Shown: positions 24,623 through 33,400 of the stretch, piece after piece
Position numbering within the stretch: position 1 is the first letter of the stretch
How the letters are laid out: each line of letters begins with the position of its first letter
From: CAKVLS01 sp045638465
GTDB taxonomy: Bacteria; Bacillota; Clostridia; Christensenellales; UBA1242
Direction: 5' to 3'
Assembly (NCBI GenBank): GCA_045638465.1
Contig: JAZUBK010000028.1
Span: forward strand, 1 to 64,000
Length of the DNA: 64,000 nucleotides
Notes under the pieces: generated by a model
The model's database searches: none
The model's input: the letters and a program-made list of their open reading frames with translations, nothing else
Told to the model about the DNA's origin: nothing
Position numbers and translations under genes: made by a program

Positions 24623-25549
24623 ATGTTTAACATTTTCTTTTTAATCGTAATACTATTTATGTGCGTAGTTCTTCCTCTTGGTTTTTTGCTACCTACTATT
24701 GTTAGCGAAATCAACACTGGAGGAAGTCCATTGTTTATATTTATTGCAATAGCTGTTATTAGCGTTTGCGTGACTGTTGCGATAGTTGCATACGTAAGAG
24801 CGGTAAAAAAACCTGACCCTACCCCAGAAGAAGAAAAGCAAGGCTTTGCATGGATAGACGAAATGAAAAAAGCAAAACTTGCAAATGATCTTGGTGGCGA
24901 AGGTGCAAAAGTCACTATGGAACTTACTGAAGAGATAGTAACTGAAAATTCAGAACTTACCGAATTTGAACAAAAAGCTTTGGAAAACAAAAACTTAGAT
25001 GGTGGCGAAATAAACTGGACTGTTACTTCTGCAAAAACCACAGACAATACAGGGCGTGGTTATACAGCAGGTCTTACCCAAAAAGACAAGGCTATGGTGC
25101 AAGTAAAAAAAGCCTCTAACAAAGTGCAAACAACTTTCAAAATTATCGGAATAATTGTTTTACTTGCGATAGAATTTTTGTTTGTCTTTGGCACTATTCG
25201 TAGACTAACTGTTTTTGGCGACATTCGTGTAAACGATATTTCAATCAAGTCATTATCAAACGTTGCAGGGTATTATATCCATTGCCCTTCCTATAACGAA
25301 AGTGCTTATTACGGCACAGAAGCTTTATATGAATATAGTTATTCTTATTCAACCAACAAAAAAACTAGCGAACTTTATGACAAATACAAAGAGTATCTAA
25401 CAGACACCTTCTCATATCACCCAGGCACAGATACTTATTATGTAATAAATCCAAAAAATTCAAGTTATGCATATATGATAAAGGTATCAAAAAGTGAAAA
25501 TCAACTTAGTATAAGATACTCTTACGATTCAAGGCCATATTATTTTTAA
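24623..25549 (+). CDS. Membrane protein B of a tandem paralogous pair
   Basis: A 308-residue protein with the same layout as the preceding gene: two N-terminal helices, a charged linker, a third helix near residues 175-195, and an outer C-terminal domain rich in Tyr and Ser. A TAGGAA site precedes the ATG, only 9 bases after the previous stop. The two copies are well diverged (shared motifs but little overall identity), so the duplication is old. They probably act together, for example as a heteromeric sensor or scaffold, but that is inference. Confidence 0.65.
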   Translation: MFNIFFLIVILFMCVVLPLGFLLPTIVSEINTGGSPLFIFIAIAVISVCVTVAIVAYVRAVKKPDPTPEEEKQGFAWIDEMKKAKLANDLGGEGAKVTMELTEEIVTENSELTEFEQKALENKNLDGGEINWTVTSAKTTDNTGRGYTAGLTQKDKAMVQVKKASNKVQTTFKIIGIIVLLAIEFLFVFGTIRRLTVFGDIRVNDISIKSLSNVAGYYIHCPSYNESAYYGTEALYEYSYSYSTNKKTSELYDKYKEYLTDTFSYHPGTDTYYVINPKNSSYAYMIKVSKSENQLSIRYSYDSRPYYF

Positions 25550-25555
25550 AACATT

Positions 25556-25590
25556 AAAAAAACACCTAGCATCTAGTCTAAGTGTTTTTT
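25556..25590 (+). terminator. Terminator after the membrane pair
   Basis: AAAAACAC pairs with GTGTTTTT across an imperfect inner stem, followed by a T run. It lies between convergent genes and may serve both. Confidence 0.6.
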
Positions 25591-25597
25591 ATTTATT

Positions 25598-25918
25598 TTA
25601 TTCGTTGTCAATTACCATTTCTAAAAAGACTCTACCCTCAAAGCCGCCACGTTTTTCACGTTTTGCTTGTCTTATTTTTTCTAGGTCTTCAAATGATGTT
25701 TGGTTACTATTTAAAATTCCGTGTATAACCTCTAAAACATCTGCTAGTTCTTCGATATTTTCGTCTTCTAAAAACTCAGCAACTTCTTCTTTTAGTTTTC
25801 TGTACAATTCTTGTTTGTATTCGTCAGAGTTTAGAGATCTTGTTATTGGCTCTTCGCCATTTGCTTTGATTATTTGAGGGATTTTATCTCTGACTAATTT
25901 GTTATACACTTTTTCCAT
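25598..25918 (-). CDS. MazG-like/phosphoribosyl-ATP pyrophosphohydrolase-like protein
   Basis: A 106-residue all-alpha pyrophosphohydrolase. It starts with the family sequence YNKLVRDKIP and carries a metal-binding EEVAEFLED motif followed by EELADVLEVIHG. Members hydrolyse nucleoside triphosphates to monophosphates and pyrophosphate and may clear aberrant nucleotides. It is not in a histidine operon here, so a housekeeping nucleotide-cleaning role is likelier than HisE. The ribosome binding site is AGGAG. Confidence 0.85.
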   Translation of the reverse strand: MEKVYNKLVRDKIPQIIKANGEEPITRSLNSDEYKQELYRKLKEEVAEFLEDENIEELADVLEVIHGILNSNQTSFEDLEKIRQAKREKRGGFEGRVFLEMVIDNE

Positions 25919-26086
25919 AATTTTTCTCCTATAAGTATATTATAACATAACCTATAATGTTTTGACTATTATATTTAAAAATATTTTCTATATATCAGTT
26001 TATTAATATATTTATCCCCTAAATTTCGTAAAAGATAGTGCAAAATGTATTTTTGTATGTTATAATATTTTTAGGTGGTTTTTTTT

Positions 26087-26635
26087 ATGGATATAGAAAA
26101 AGAAATAACAATATTAAACATTGACAAAGAATCTTTTGTCAAAAAACTAATCGATAATGGCGCCGAAGCCATAACAGAAGAACTTTTGCAAGTTCGTTAC
26201 ACTTATGATTTTGAGCCTGTTAATCCAAATAAGTGGATAAGACTTAGAACCAATGGTAAAAAGTCTACACTAACAATCAAAGAGATTGTGGACAACACAA
26301 AAATTGGTGGAACAAAAGAATGGGAAATTGTTGTTTCTGATTTTGAAGAAACCAACCGAATATTAAACGAACTTGGCTATACTTATAGAAACAGACAAGA
26401 AAACAAACGTCAAGTATTTATGCTAGATGGAGTTGAAATCTCTGTTGATAGTTGGCCTCTTATTCCTCCTTATGCAGAGTTTGAGGGAAAAAGCGAAGAA
26501 GATATCTTAGCTTTGGTAAAGAAACTAGACATAAGCGAAAAAGATATCACCACACTAGATGTTACTTCAATATATAACGATATATATGGTATAGATATAC
26601 TAAAAATAAAAAATCTAACATTTGAAGGTAAATAA
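26087..26635 (+). CDS. CYTH-domain protein (triphosphate tunnel metalloenzyme)
   Basis: A 182-residue protein with the CYTH/triphosphate tunnel fold. Matching strands are WIRLRTNGKKSTLTIKE and VFMLDGVEISVDSWPLIPPYAEFEG. The usual N-terminal ExExK signature reads EKEIT here, so its final Lys is changed, and catalysis may be altered or binding-only. I start at 26087, where AGGTGG lies 8 bases upstream and a TATAAT about 20 bases upstream. Its stop is 2 bases before the radical SAM-LysR gene, so both come from one transcript. Confidence 0.85.
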   Translation: MDIEKEITILNIDKESFVKKLIDNGAEAITEELLQVRYTYDFEPVNPNKWIRLRTNGKKSTLTIKEIVDNTKIGGTKEWEIVVSDFEETNRILNELGYTYRNRQENKRQVFMLDGVEISVDSWPLIPPYAEFEGKSEEDILALVKKLDISEKDITTLDVTSIYNDIYGIDILKIKNLTFEGK

Positions 26636-26637
26636 TT

Positions 26638-28323
26638 ATGAAACTTTGTTGGAATATCACAAATGTTTGTAACGCAAGTTGCAATCACTGTTTTAGAAAC
26701 TGCGATGAAAAGCCTATCTCTATAGAAAAAAATATGCAAATATTAAAAAATATGAAAGGCATAGTAGATGGCATTAGTTTTTCGGGCGGAGAGGCACTTT
26801 TGTATGAGGGCTTTTTAGACCTACTTGCAGCGGCAAAATCTATGGGGTATAGCTGCTCTCTTACCACAAACGGAATTTTGCTAAACTCATCAAATATAGC
26901 TGATGTTATAAAAAACCTTGACCGTATTACTTTTTCTATCGACTCAACTAACGACGAAAAAAATATGGCAATAGGCAGAGGATATAATCACTGCAAACAT
27001 TTGCAAGAAGTTATCTCTGTAATCAAACGCACAAAAAAAGACTTCCCTATCAAAGTAAACACTGTAGTAACCAAAGAAAATATATCTGAGATAGAACAAG
27101 TTTATAACTTTTTGAAAACTCAAAAAATCAGTTCTTGGAAGTTGATGCGTTTTTGCCCATATAGACAAATAGCAAAATCAAACGCTCAAAGACTTGCTAT
27201 TTCTGACCAAGACTATTTCAAAATCAAAGAACTTTCAAATACCTTTACAGATATTAATGTTACCGCAGAGGACATAAACGAAATAGAAGAACAACTATTT
27301 ATCTCTGCTCGTGGCGACCTATGTATAGGTAAAAACAATGAAGACGTAATATTACTTCCTGATCTTCACACCCAAAGCAAAGAAGCTATCAATAGTGCAA
27401 TAGAAGCAAGAATGGGTAGTGACTCTCAACTAAACATAAACCTAAACTTATACAAAACATTTTACTTAGTAGCAAAAGCAGGTAGTATTTCCGCCGCCTC
27501 TAAGCAAAGTTATATTTCGCAACCAGCTCTAAGTAAGTCTATCAAAAAGATAGAGACTGACCTAAATGTAAAATTGTTTGACAGAACAATCAATGGCGTT
27601 GTTTTAACCAAAGAAGGCGAAAAGTTGCTTTATCACATAGAGGCTGCTTTTAACAATATTTTGACTGCCGAAAGAAGTTTGAAGGAAAGAGATTCTTTTG
27701 CAAAGGGTTATTTAAAAATCGGCACACCTTCGCATATCGGAACATTCTTTATCTTTGATGCGGTGAAAGAATTTAGAAAGAGATATCCACATATTAAAAT
27801 ATCTATTATTAGCCGTTCAACCAAAGAGCTACTTGATATGTTGTCAAAACACGATATTGACTTTGTCATTGACGCAGCACCTATTATCTCAGAGGATAAA
27901 AATTTAACAATAGTTCCTTTACGCAAAGCACGACACTGTTTTGTTTGCCATATAAGTCAAAAGCCTATTTATGAAAATGTAGTAAGCGTATTTGACTTGC
28001 AAACGAAACCACTGCTTTTGCCAGTATCACATAGTAGCCACAGAAAGAACCTAAATTCTATTTGCGATTCTGTGGGGGCTACTCTTACCAACGTGCTTGG
28101 TATAGAAACTAGCGAAATGCTTATCAATGCCGTACACCAAAACCTAGGCGTAGGATATGTATTATATGACCTTGTAAAAGACGATATTGATGACGGGCTT
28201 TTGTCTGAGGTAAAAATTAAAGAAAAACTACCAGAGATAGAACTAGACCTTGTTTACTACGAAGATTACCTAACAGCTGTGCCTAGACACTTTATCCAAG
28301 AGTTTATACTTTGCCATAACTAA
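26638..28323 (+). CDS. Radical SAM domain fused to a LysR-type regulator
   Basis: A 561-residue continuous frame with two unrelated halves. Residues 1-250 are a radical SAM domain: Cys11, Cys15 and Cys18 (CNASCNHC), the SAM-contact motif SFSGGEALL, and a barrel end near LMRFCPYR. Residues about 268-330 are a LysR winged helix (YKTFYLVAKAGS, then SQPALSKSIKKIE), and 350-561 a LysR-type ligand-binding domain. No frameshift joins them. An in-frame ATG at 27412 (Met259) could start a free LysR protein, but I see no convincing ribosome binding site there. The fusion suggests regulation coupled to a radical or SAM-dependent step. Confidence 0.85.
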   Translation: MKLCWNITNVCNASCNHCFRNCDEKPISIEKNMQILKNMKGIVDGISFSGGEALLYEGFLDLLAAAKSMGYSCSLTTNGILLNSSNIADVIKNLDRITFSIDSTNDEKNMAIGRGYNHCKHLQEVISVIKRTKKDFPIKVNTVVTKENISEIEQVYNFLKTQKISSWKLMRFCPYRQIAKSNAQRLAISDQDYFKIKELSNTFTDINVTAEDINEIEEQLFISARGDLCIGKNNEDVILLPDLHTQSKEAINSAIEARMGSDSQLNINLNLYKTFYLVAKAGSISAASKQSYISQPALSKSIKKIETDLNVKLFDRTINGVVLTKEGEKLLYHIEAAFNNILTAERSLKERDSFAKGYLKIGTPSHIGTFFIFDAVKEFRKRYPHIKISIISRSTKELLDMLSKHDIDFVIDAAPIISEDKNLTIVPLRKARHCFVCHISQKPIYENVVSVFDLQTKPLLLPVSHSSHRKNLNSICDSVGATLTNVLGIETSEMLINAVHQNLGVGYVLYDLVKDDIDDGLLSEVKIKEKLPEIELDLVYYEDYLTAVPRHFIQEFILCHN

Positions 28324-28420
28324 AAGTTATAACCCTTATAAATTAAGCCGATAGCCTTATACTAAAGTTATGGCTTATATGAAAATCAAGTATTTTACAA
28401 CCCTTATCAATAAAAAATAT

Positions 28421-28452
28421 AATGATGGTAACAAACTACCATCATTTTTTTA
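28421..28452 (+). terminator. Terminator after the fusion gene
   Basis: A perfect 10-bp stem, AATGATGGTA with its complement (28421-28430 with 28437-28446), is followed by a T run. It lies about 100 bases after the fusion stop codon and just before the Nudix ribosome binding site, so it could also attenuate the next gene. Confidence 0.65.
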
Positions 28453-28468
28453 TTTAAGGAGAGATATT

Positions 28469-28993
28469 ATGAAAAAGATAGTTATAACAGACGCAGACTT
28501 TGGTTTGCAAGACACCCCACTTGATAATCCACGTACAAGATTTGGTGCACGTGGTATTATCCAAAACGACGAGGGAAAAATCGCCGTATTTAACAAACAA
28601 GTAAAAAACGAATATAAACTTCCAGGCGGCGGAATCGACGAAGGCGAAGACCCATATGTTGCTTTCGAGCGTGAAGCTATCGAAGAAACAGGTTGCACCC
28701 TAAAGGGCGTTCAGATTCTTGGTGAGATAGAAGAAAGACAAGGTAAAGAAAACTTCCTTCAAAAATCTTTTATCTTCATTAGTAAAGTAAAAGAAAACCT
28801 AGGTACATTACTTCTTACCGAAAAGGAAAAAGAAGAAGGCGCTATTTTGCACTGGCTAGAACCAAAAGAAGCCCTTGCAATAATGGAAGGTTGTATTGAT
28901 GATTTACACGCATCTAGCTATGACAATGTTTACAGAAGCAAGTTTATGGTAAAGCGTGACATTGAGATTTTGAAGGCCTTTCTAAAAATCTAA
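28469..28993 (+). CDS. Nudix hydrolase
   Basis: A 174-residue Nudix protein with the box GGGIDEGEDPYVAFEREAIEETG at about residues 53-75. I start at 28469, preceded by AAGGAGAG, instead of the longer frame that runs through a terminator. The rest of the sequence (GKENFLQKSFIFI, EGAILHWLEPKEA) resembles generic dNTP/ADP-sugar-type Nudix proteins without pointing to a substrate. The next gene, acetate kinase-like, begins 24 bases downstream and probably shares its transcript. Confidence 0.85.
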   Translation: MKKIVITDADFGLQDTPLDNPRTRFGARGIIQNDEGKIAVFNKQVKNEYKLPGGGIDEGEDPYVAFEREAIEETGCTLKGVQILGEIEERQGKENFLQKSFIFISKVKENLGTLLLTEKEKEEGAILHWLEPKEALAIMEGCIDDLHASSYDNVYRSKFMVKRDIEILKAFLKI

Positions 28994-29016
28994 AAACAAC
29001 TTATAGGAGAAAGACT

Positions 29017-30225
29017 ATGAAAGTACTAGTTTTTAACTGCGGTACTGATTCTCTTAGAAGTAAGGTTGTAGAAACAGACTCTAAGAAAGTCCTTGCCGTA
29101 TGCAATATTGAGGCGATTTCGACAGAACACGCTTATGTAAAATACGTAAATAAACTAACAGGAAAAAGTTACACCAGCAATTATCAAGGAACTTTTGATG
29201 ATGCAGTGCTAGAAACTTTTGCGCTACTAACAAGCAGAAGTCATGGCGTTTATGCATCTATTGAAGATGTAGAGGCTATTGGTCATCGTATTGTTCATGG
29301 TGGCGAAAAATTCTTTGAACCTGTAATCATTGATACTGGCGTTTTGCAAGACATAAAAGACCTTAACGCCCTTGCGCCTATACATAATCTAAAAGCGGCA
29401 AAAGTTATAGAGATGTGCTACAACGAAGTTCACAAACAACAAGAAAATGTTGGTGTATTTGATACGGCTTTCCATCAAACTATACCACCATACAACTATA
29501 GATACCCTGTACCAAATGAACTATATGAAAATGCAGGGGTTAGAAAATTCGGATTCCATGGCACTTCTTATCAAAATGTAGTAAGGCAACTACCTGCCCT
29601 TTTAGGAAAGGATATCCACGATATCAACGCCGTAATTGTACATCTGGGCTCTGGCAGTAGTATGTGTTGTATAAAAAACGGAATATCACATGATACAACC
29701 ATGGGATACACTCCACTAGATGGCCTTATGATGTCTACTCGTAGCGGAAGTATTGACCCTTCTATTCTTCCAAAAATCTGCGAATATTACCACTGCGATT
29801 TAGACCATGCAATAGAGATACTAAATAAACAATCAGGTTACTTTGGTATCTGTGGCGAAAAAGATATAAAAACACTTTGTGACAATAGTGAACAAGGTGA
29901 TGAGATGGCTATGTTTGCAAGAAAAATGGCCGCTCAAAACTTTAAGAAAAATCTTGGAGCTATGATGAGCGAACTTGACCATGTAGATGCTATCGTCGTA
30001 ACTGGCGGTATGGGTGTTAGAAATGCAAGACAAAGAGAGCTATTCTTATCTGGCCTTGAAGTGTTTAATATAGAACTTGACAAACAAAAAAATAGCCAAG
30101 TGTCAAACGAAATTTCTACAATATCTTCACCAAACTCAGCAATCAAAGTTTTGACTGTTCCGTCAGATGAAGAAATGGAAATCGCTATGCAAACAGAAAA
30201 AGTTTTAGGAGGAAGAGAACAATGA
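29017..30225 (+). CDS. ackA: Divergent acetate kinase
   Basis: A 402-residue ASKHA-fold kinase of the acetate kinase family, which makes ATP from acetyl phosphate. Clear family segments are HRIVHGG, VFDTAFHQT, FGFHGTSY, DTTMGYTP and TRSGSIDPS. Several usually invariant positions differ. The N-terminal phosphate loop reads NCGTDSLRSK instead of NAGSSSLK. The adenosine loop reads LGSGSS instead of LGNGAS. The end reads DEEMEIAMQT instead of EEMxIARDT. It may be a second or specialised acyl kinase rather than the housekeeping enzyme. It overlaps the next gene by 4 bases. Confidence 0.85.
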   Translation: MKVLVFNCGTDSLRSKVVETDSKKVLAVCNIEAISTEHAYVKYVNKLTGKSYTSNYQGTFDDAVLETFALLTSRSHGVYASIEDVEAIGHRIVHGGEKFFEPVIIDTGVLQDIKDLNALAPIHNLKAAKVIEMCYNEVHKQQENVGVFDTAFHQTIPPYNYRYPVPNELYENAGVRKFGFHGTSYQNVVRQLPALLGKDIHDINAVIVHLGSGSSMCCIKNGISHDTTMGYTPLDGLMMSTRSGSIDPSILPKICEYYHCDLDHAIEILNKQSGYFGICGEKDIKTLCDNSEQGDEMAMFARKMAAQNFKKNLGAMMSELDHVDAIVVTGGMGVRNARQRELFLSGLEVFNIELDKQKNSQVSNEISTISSPNSAIKVLTVPSDEEMEIAMQTEKVLGGREQ

Positions 30226-31643
30226 AAAAGAACGTTTGTATTGTAGGCGTAGGACCTCACGCAAAAAGAATTTATTTTAAATATTTTGTTGATTATAAGC
30301 AAGACCCAGCGCTAGTTGTTGAACTTGTATCAAAAGAGCAAGAAACCAGAGAGTTTCTAAAATCAAAAGGCATCGAAAAATATGAGATGCTACTTTTGGA
30401 AGATAGCTACAAAGATGATGTGTTGCTAAACGAAACTTTTGCTCAAACTTTGAGGGCAAAGTGTGAGCAGTTAAAAATCACACATGCTATCATTTCTACC
30501 GAGCCAAAAGCCCACAACGCTTATGTAAATTTCTTCCTTGATAATAAAATACCTGTACTTAGCGACAAGCCAATAACCGTGCGTAAAGATATGCTAAACA
30601 AAAAGTCTATCAAGAGCATCAAGCAAGATTATGATACTATCGTAAAAAAATCTATCGAAAATAATACTATGGTGCAAATTATGTGCCAAAGACTATATCA
30701 CCAAGGATATAACTATATAAAAGACTTAGTTAAAAAGACTATCCAAAAATACAATGTTCCAGTAACATTTTGTGAGGTTTATCACTGCGACGGAAAGTGG
30801 ATGATGCCTCACGACCTTGAGTGCGAAAATCACCCATACAAATATGGCTACGGAAAGCTATATCACAGTGGTTATCACTTTATCCAATTACTTAGCGAAA
30901 TTGTAAGCCTAAACAAATACCTAAAAGACGACAGCAAAAAATTAGACTACGTAGAGCTTAGTTCTACTTTTATCTCTCCAGAAGACGAACTTGCCGAAAT
31001 TACATTAAATGACTACAAAGACATTTTCAAAAAACAAAATATTCCAACCTATTACAACAACCCTAAACAAAACTACGACAAGTACGGCGAAAAGAACAAC
31101 TACTCTCTTATGACTTTTAAAAATAAAGCAGGTCGAACAATAACTGTTGCAGAGCTAAACCTACTTCAAAATGGTTTTTCTCGTAGAGGCTGGATACAAA
31201 CAAAAGCCGACCACTACAAAGGCAACGGCAGAATAAGACATGAGTATGTAAATATCCAAATCGGCACTCTTATGAATATTCAAGTACACAGTTATCAATC
31301 AAAGGAAATAAAAGACCGAACTGACTTTGAAACCCAAACAGGTGGCCTTGAACATTTTGACATACATATTTATAGAAACTCAGACCTTATCGGCGGAGAA
31401 CCTTATGAAATGATTAGCCTAAAAGATTTGTATAACGTAAAAGAGAAAAACTTTATCGGTCACAACGAAAAATCAAGAGAAAAATTCCTAAATGATTTCC
31501 TTACAGGAAAGACCGAAATAGGCAACATCAAAACTCACAGCCTTGGTGTAGAACTTTTGTATAACCTATCAAAATTATATTATGGTTATTCAAAACACCA
31601 CAAACAATCTTCAACTTCGTTCAAAATTGCAGATAAAGTATAA
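30222..31643 (+). CDS. Gfo/Idh/MocA-family oxidoreductase-like protein
   Basis: A 473-residue protein with an N-terminal nucleotide-binding fold (CIVGVGPHAKR, residues 6-16). A DKP motif at about 115-117 corresponds to the EKP motif of NAD(P)-dependent sugar dehydrogenases. The C-terminal region is much longer than normal for the family (about 340 instead of 220 residues), with many Tyr, His and Lys. The substrate is unknown. The 4-base overlap with the acetate kinase-like gene implies translational coupling of the two, an uncommon pairing. Confidence 0.7.
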   Translation: MKKNVCIVGVGPHAKRIYFKYFVDYKQDPALVVELVSKEQETREFLKSKGIEKYEMLLLEDSYKDDVLLNETFAQTLRAKCEQLKITHAIISTEPKAHNAYVNFFLDNKIPVLSDKPITVRKDMLNKKSIKSIKQDYDTIVKKSIENNTMVQIMCQRLYHQGYNYIKDLVKKTIQKYNVPVTFCEVYHCDGKWMMPHDLECENHPYKYGYGKLYHSGYHFIQLLSEIVSLNKYLKDDSKKLDYVELSSTFISPEDELAEITLNDYKDIFKKQNIPTYYNNPKQNYDKYGEKNNYSLMTFKNKAGRTITVAELNLLQNGFSRRGWIQTKADHYKGNGRIRHEYVNIQIGTLMNIQVHSYQSKEIKDRTDFETQTGGLEHFDIHIYRNSDLIGGEPYEMISLKDLYNVKEKNFIGHNEKSREKFLNDFLTGKTEIGNIKTHSLGVELLYNLSKLYYGYSKHHKQSSTSFKIADKV

Positions 31644-31645
31644 TA

Positions 31646-31680
31646 AAAAAAGCGGTAACAGATATTGTTACTGCTTTTTT
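31646..31680 (+). terminator. Terminator after the Gfo/Idh gene
   Basis: The AAAAGCGGTAACA/TGTTACTGCTTTT stem with a T run begins right after the stop codon. Confidence 0.85.
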
Positions 31681-31754
31681 ATGCAAAATTGCTTTTTATT
31701 TTTCAAAGTTTTTTGTATACTAAATATAGTAAACAAAAAAAGGGAGTTTAGTTT

Positions 31755-33353
31755 ATGGAAAAAGTTTGGTGGAAAAACGCAGTCGGCTATCAAATATATA
31801 TCAGAAGTTTTAACGATAGCAACGACGACGGTATCGGTGACCTAAATGGTATAACTGAAAAATTAGATTATATCAAAAACATCGGTGTTAATTTTATTTG
31901 GATTTGTCCTTTTTATGATTCACCTATGGACGACAACGGCTATGACGTAAGAGACTATTACAAAATAGACAAAATGTACGGCAAAATGGCTGACCTAAAA
32001 AAATTGATTAAAGAAGCTCACGCAAGAGATATCAAGGTTGTAATCGACCTAGTACTAAACCACACATCTGATGAATGCGCATGGTTTATCAAGAGCGAAA
32101 AGAAAGTTGAGCCTTTTACAGACTTTTATGTTTGGAGAGATGGCAAAATGGTTGACGGCAAAATGTGCCCACCAAATAACTGGATTTCATTTTTCTCAGG
32201 TTCTGCATGGAAGTATAGCGAAAAGAGAAAACAATATTATCTAAAGATATTCTCAAACAAAATGCCTGATATTAACTATGAGTGCGAAACTGCATTTGTA
32301 GAAATGGAAAAAGTAATTGACTACTATGGTGATTTGCAAGTAGATGGCTTTAGAGTGGACGCTATATCTCATATAGGTAAAGATTTGACTTTTGCAGACG
32401 CTAAAGACTTAAAGAAAACTTACAAATCTTTCTCTAACAGACCTAACAATCACCAATATCTAAAACGTCTAAACAAAGCTTTTGCTCGTAACAATCTTGT
32501 TACTATGGGCGAACTTGGTGGCGACCCAACAAAAAAAGACCTTGTAAAGTACACAACTCAAAAAGAACTAGATATGATATTTAGTTTTGAACAAATGGCT
32601 ACATTTAACAAAGACTTTACAGTAAATACAAAAGCTCTTCTAAAAACTTTGAAATACAAAACAAATCTTTCTGCAAAGAAAGGTTGGGCAGTACTATTCT
32701 GGTTAAACCACGACTATGCTAGACTTGTTAGCAAAGTTCGTTGTGAGGCTGACCCTAAAAACGCACAAATCTGTCTTGCAGGTCTTATGTATATGCTAAA
32801 GGGTACTCCTGTTATTTATAACGGCGAAGAAATAGGTATGGAAAACTACCCATTTAAATCTCCAGCAGATTTCAAAGACGTAAACGCAAAGATGATTTTT
32901 GACAACGCAAAAGACGAAGAAGAATTACAAAGAGAATTTGAAAGACTAAAAGAGTTTTCACGTGACCATAGCCGTACAGTTATGCAATGGGACAAAACCA
33001 AAAACGCAGGTTTCTCTGCTGCTACCCCATGGACATATGTAAACAGCAACTACAAAACTGTTAACGTAGAAAAATCTTTGAAAGATAAAGACTCTATCCT
33101 AAACCACTATTCTAAGCTACTTGCTGTTAGAAATGAGTATTGCGAAGACCTAGTAACTGCAAAATACAAATTCTACCGCAAAAAAGGTGTAGTAGGATAC
33201 AAAATCAAAACTGCAACTTATGAGCTTGATGTTGTTGCAAACATCTCAAACGAAGTAAGACCAGTAAATCTAGACGGAGCAAAAGTTCTTTATAGCAACT
33301 TTGCAGTAGAAAATGGTTTGAAACCTTATCAATTTGCAATTTTGAAAAGATAA
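31755..33353 (+). CDS. GH13 alpha-glucosidase (oligo-1,6-glucosidase type)
   Basis: A 532-residue cytosolic GH13 enzyme. It has the N-terminal calcium-binding-like loop DSNDDGIGD (21-29), nucleophile Asp202 in DGFRVDAI, acid/base Glu253 in MGELGG, and Asp320 in WLNHD. No signal peptide is present, so it acts on imported oligosaccharides. The family includes oligo-1,6-glucosidases, sucrases and trehalose-6-phosphate hydrolases, and the exact sugar cannot be told. The ribosome binding site is GGGAG. It is monocistronic, bounded by terminators. Confidence 0.92.
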   Translation: MEKVWWKNAVGYQIYIRSFNDSNDDGIGDLNGITEKLDYIKNIGVNFIWICPFYDSPMDDNGYDVRDYYKIDKMYGKMADLKKLIKEAHARDIKVVIDLVLNHTSDECAWFIKSEKKVEPFTDFYVWRDGKMVDGKMCPPNNWISFFSGSAWKYSEKRKQYYLKIFSNKMPDINYECETAFVEMEKVIDYYGDLQVDGFRVDAISHIGKDLTFADAKDLKKTYKSFSNRPNNHQYLKRLNKAFARNNLVTMGELGGDPTKKDLVKYTTQKELDMIFSFEQMATFNKDFTVNTKALLKTLKYKTNLSAKKGWAVLFWLNHDYARLVSKVRCEADPKNAQICLAGLMYMLKGTPVIYNGEEIGMENYPFKSPADFKDVNAKMIFDNAKDEEELQREFERLKEFSRDHSRTVMQWDKTKNAGFSAATPWTYVNSNYKTVNVEKSLKDKDSILNHYSKLLAVRNEYCEDLVTAKYKFYRKKGVVGYKIKTATYELDVVANISNEVRPVNLDGAKVLYSNFAVENGLKPYQFAILKR

Positions 33354-33360
33354 TAAAAAA

Positions 33361-33400
33361 ATAAAAACGCCTTATCCTATTTGATAAGACGTTTTTTTTA
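33361..33400 (+). terminator. Bidirectional terminator
   Basis: The AAAAACGCCTTATC/GATAAGACGTTTTT stem with outer A and T runs serves the GH13 gene and the convergent serine-hydrolase gene ending at 33401. Confidence 0.85.
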
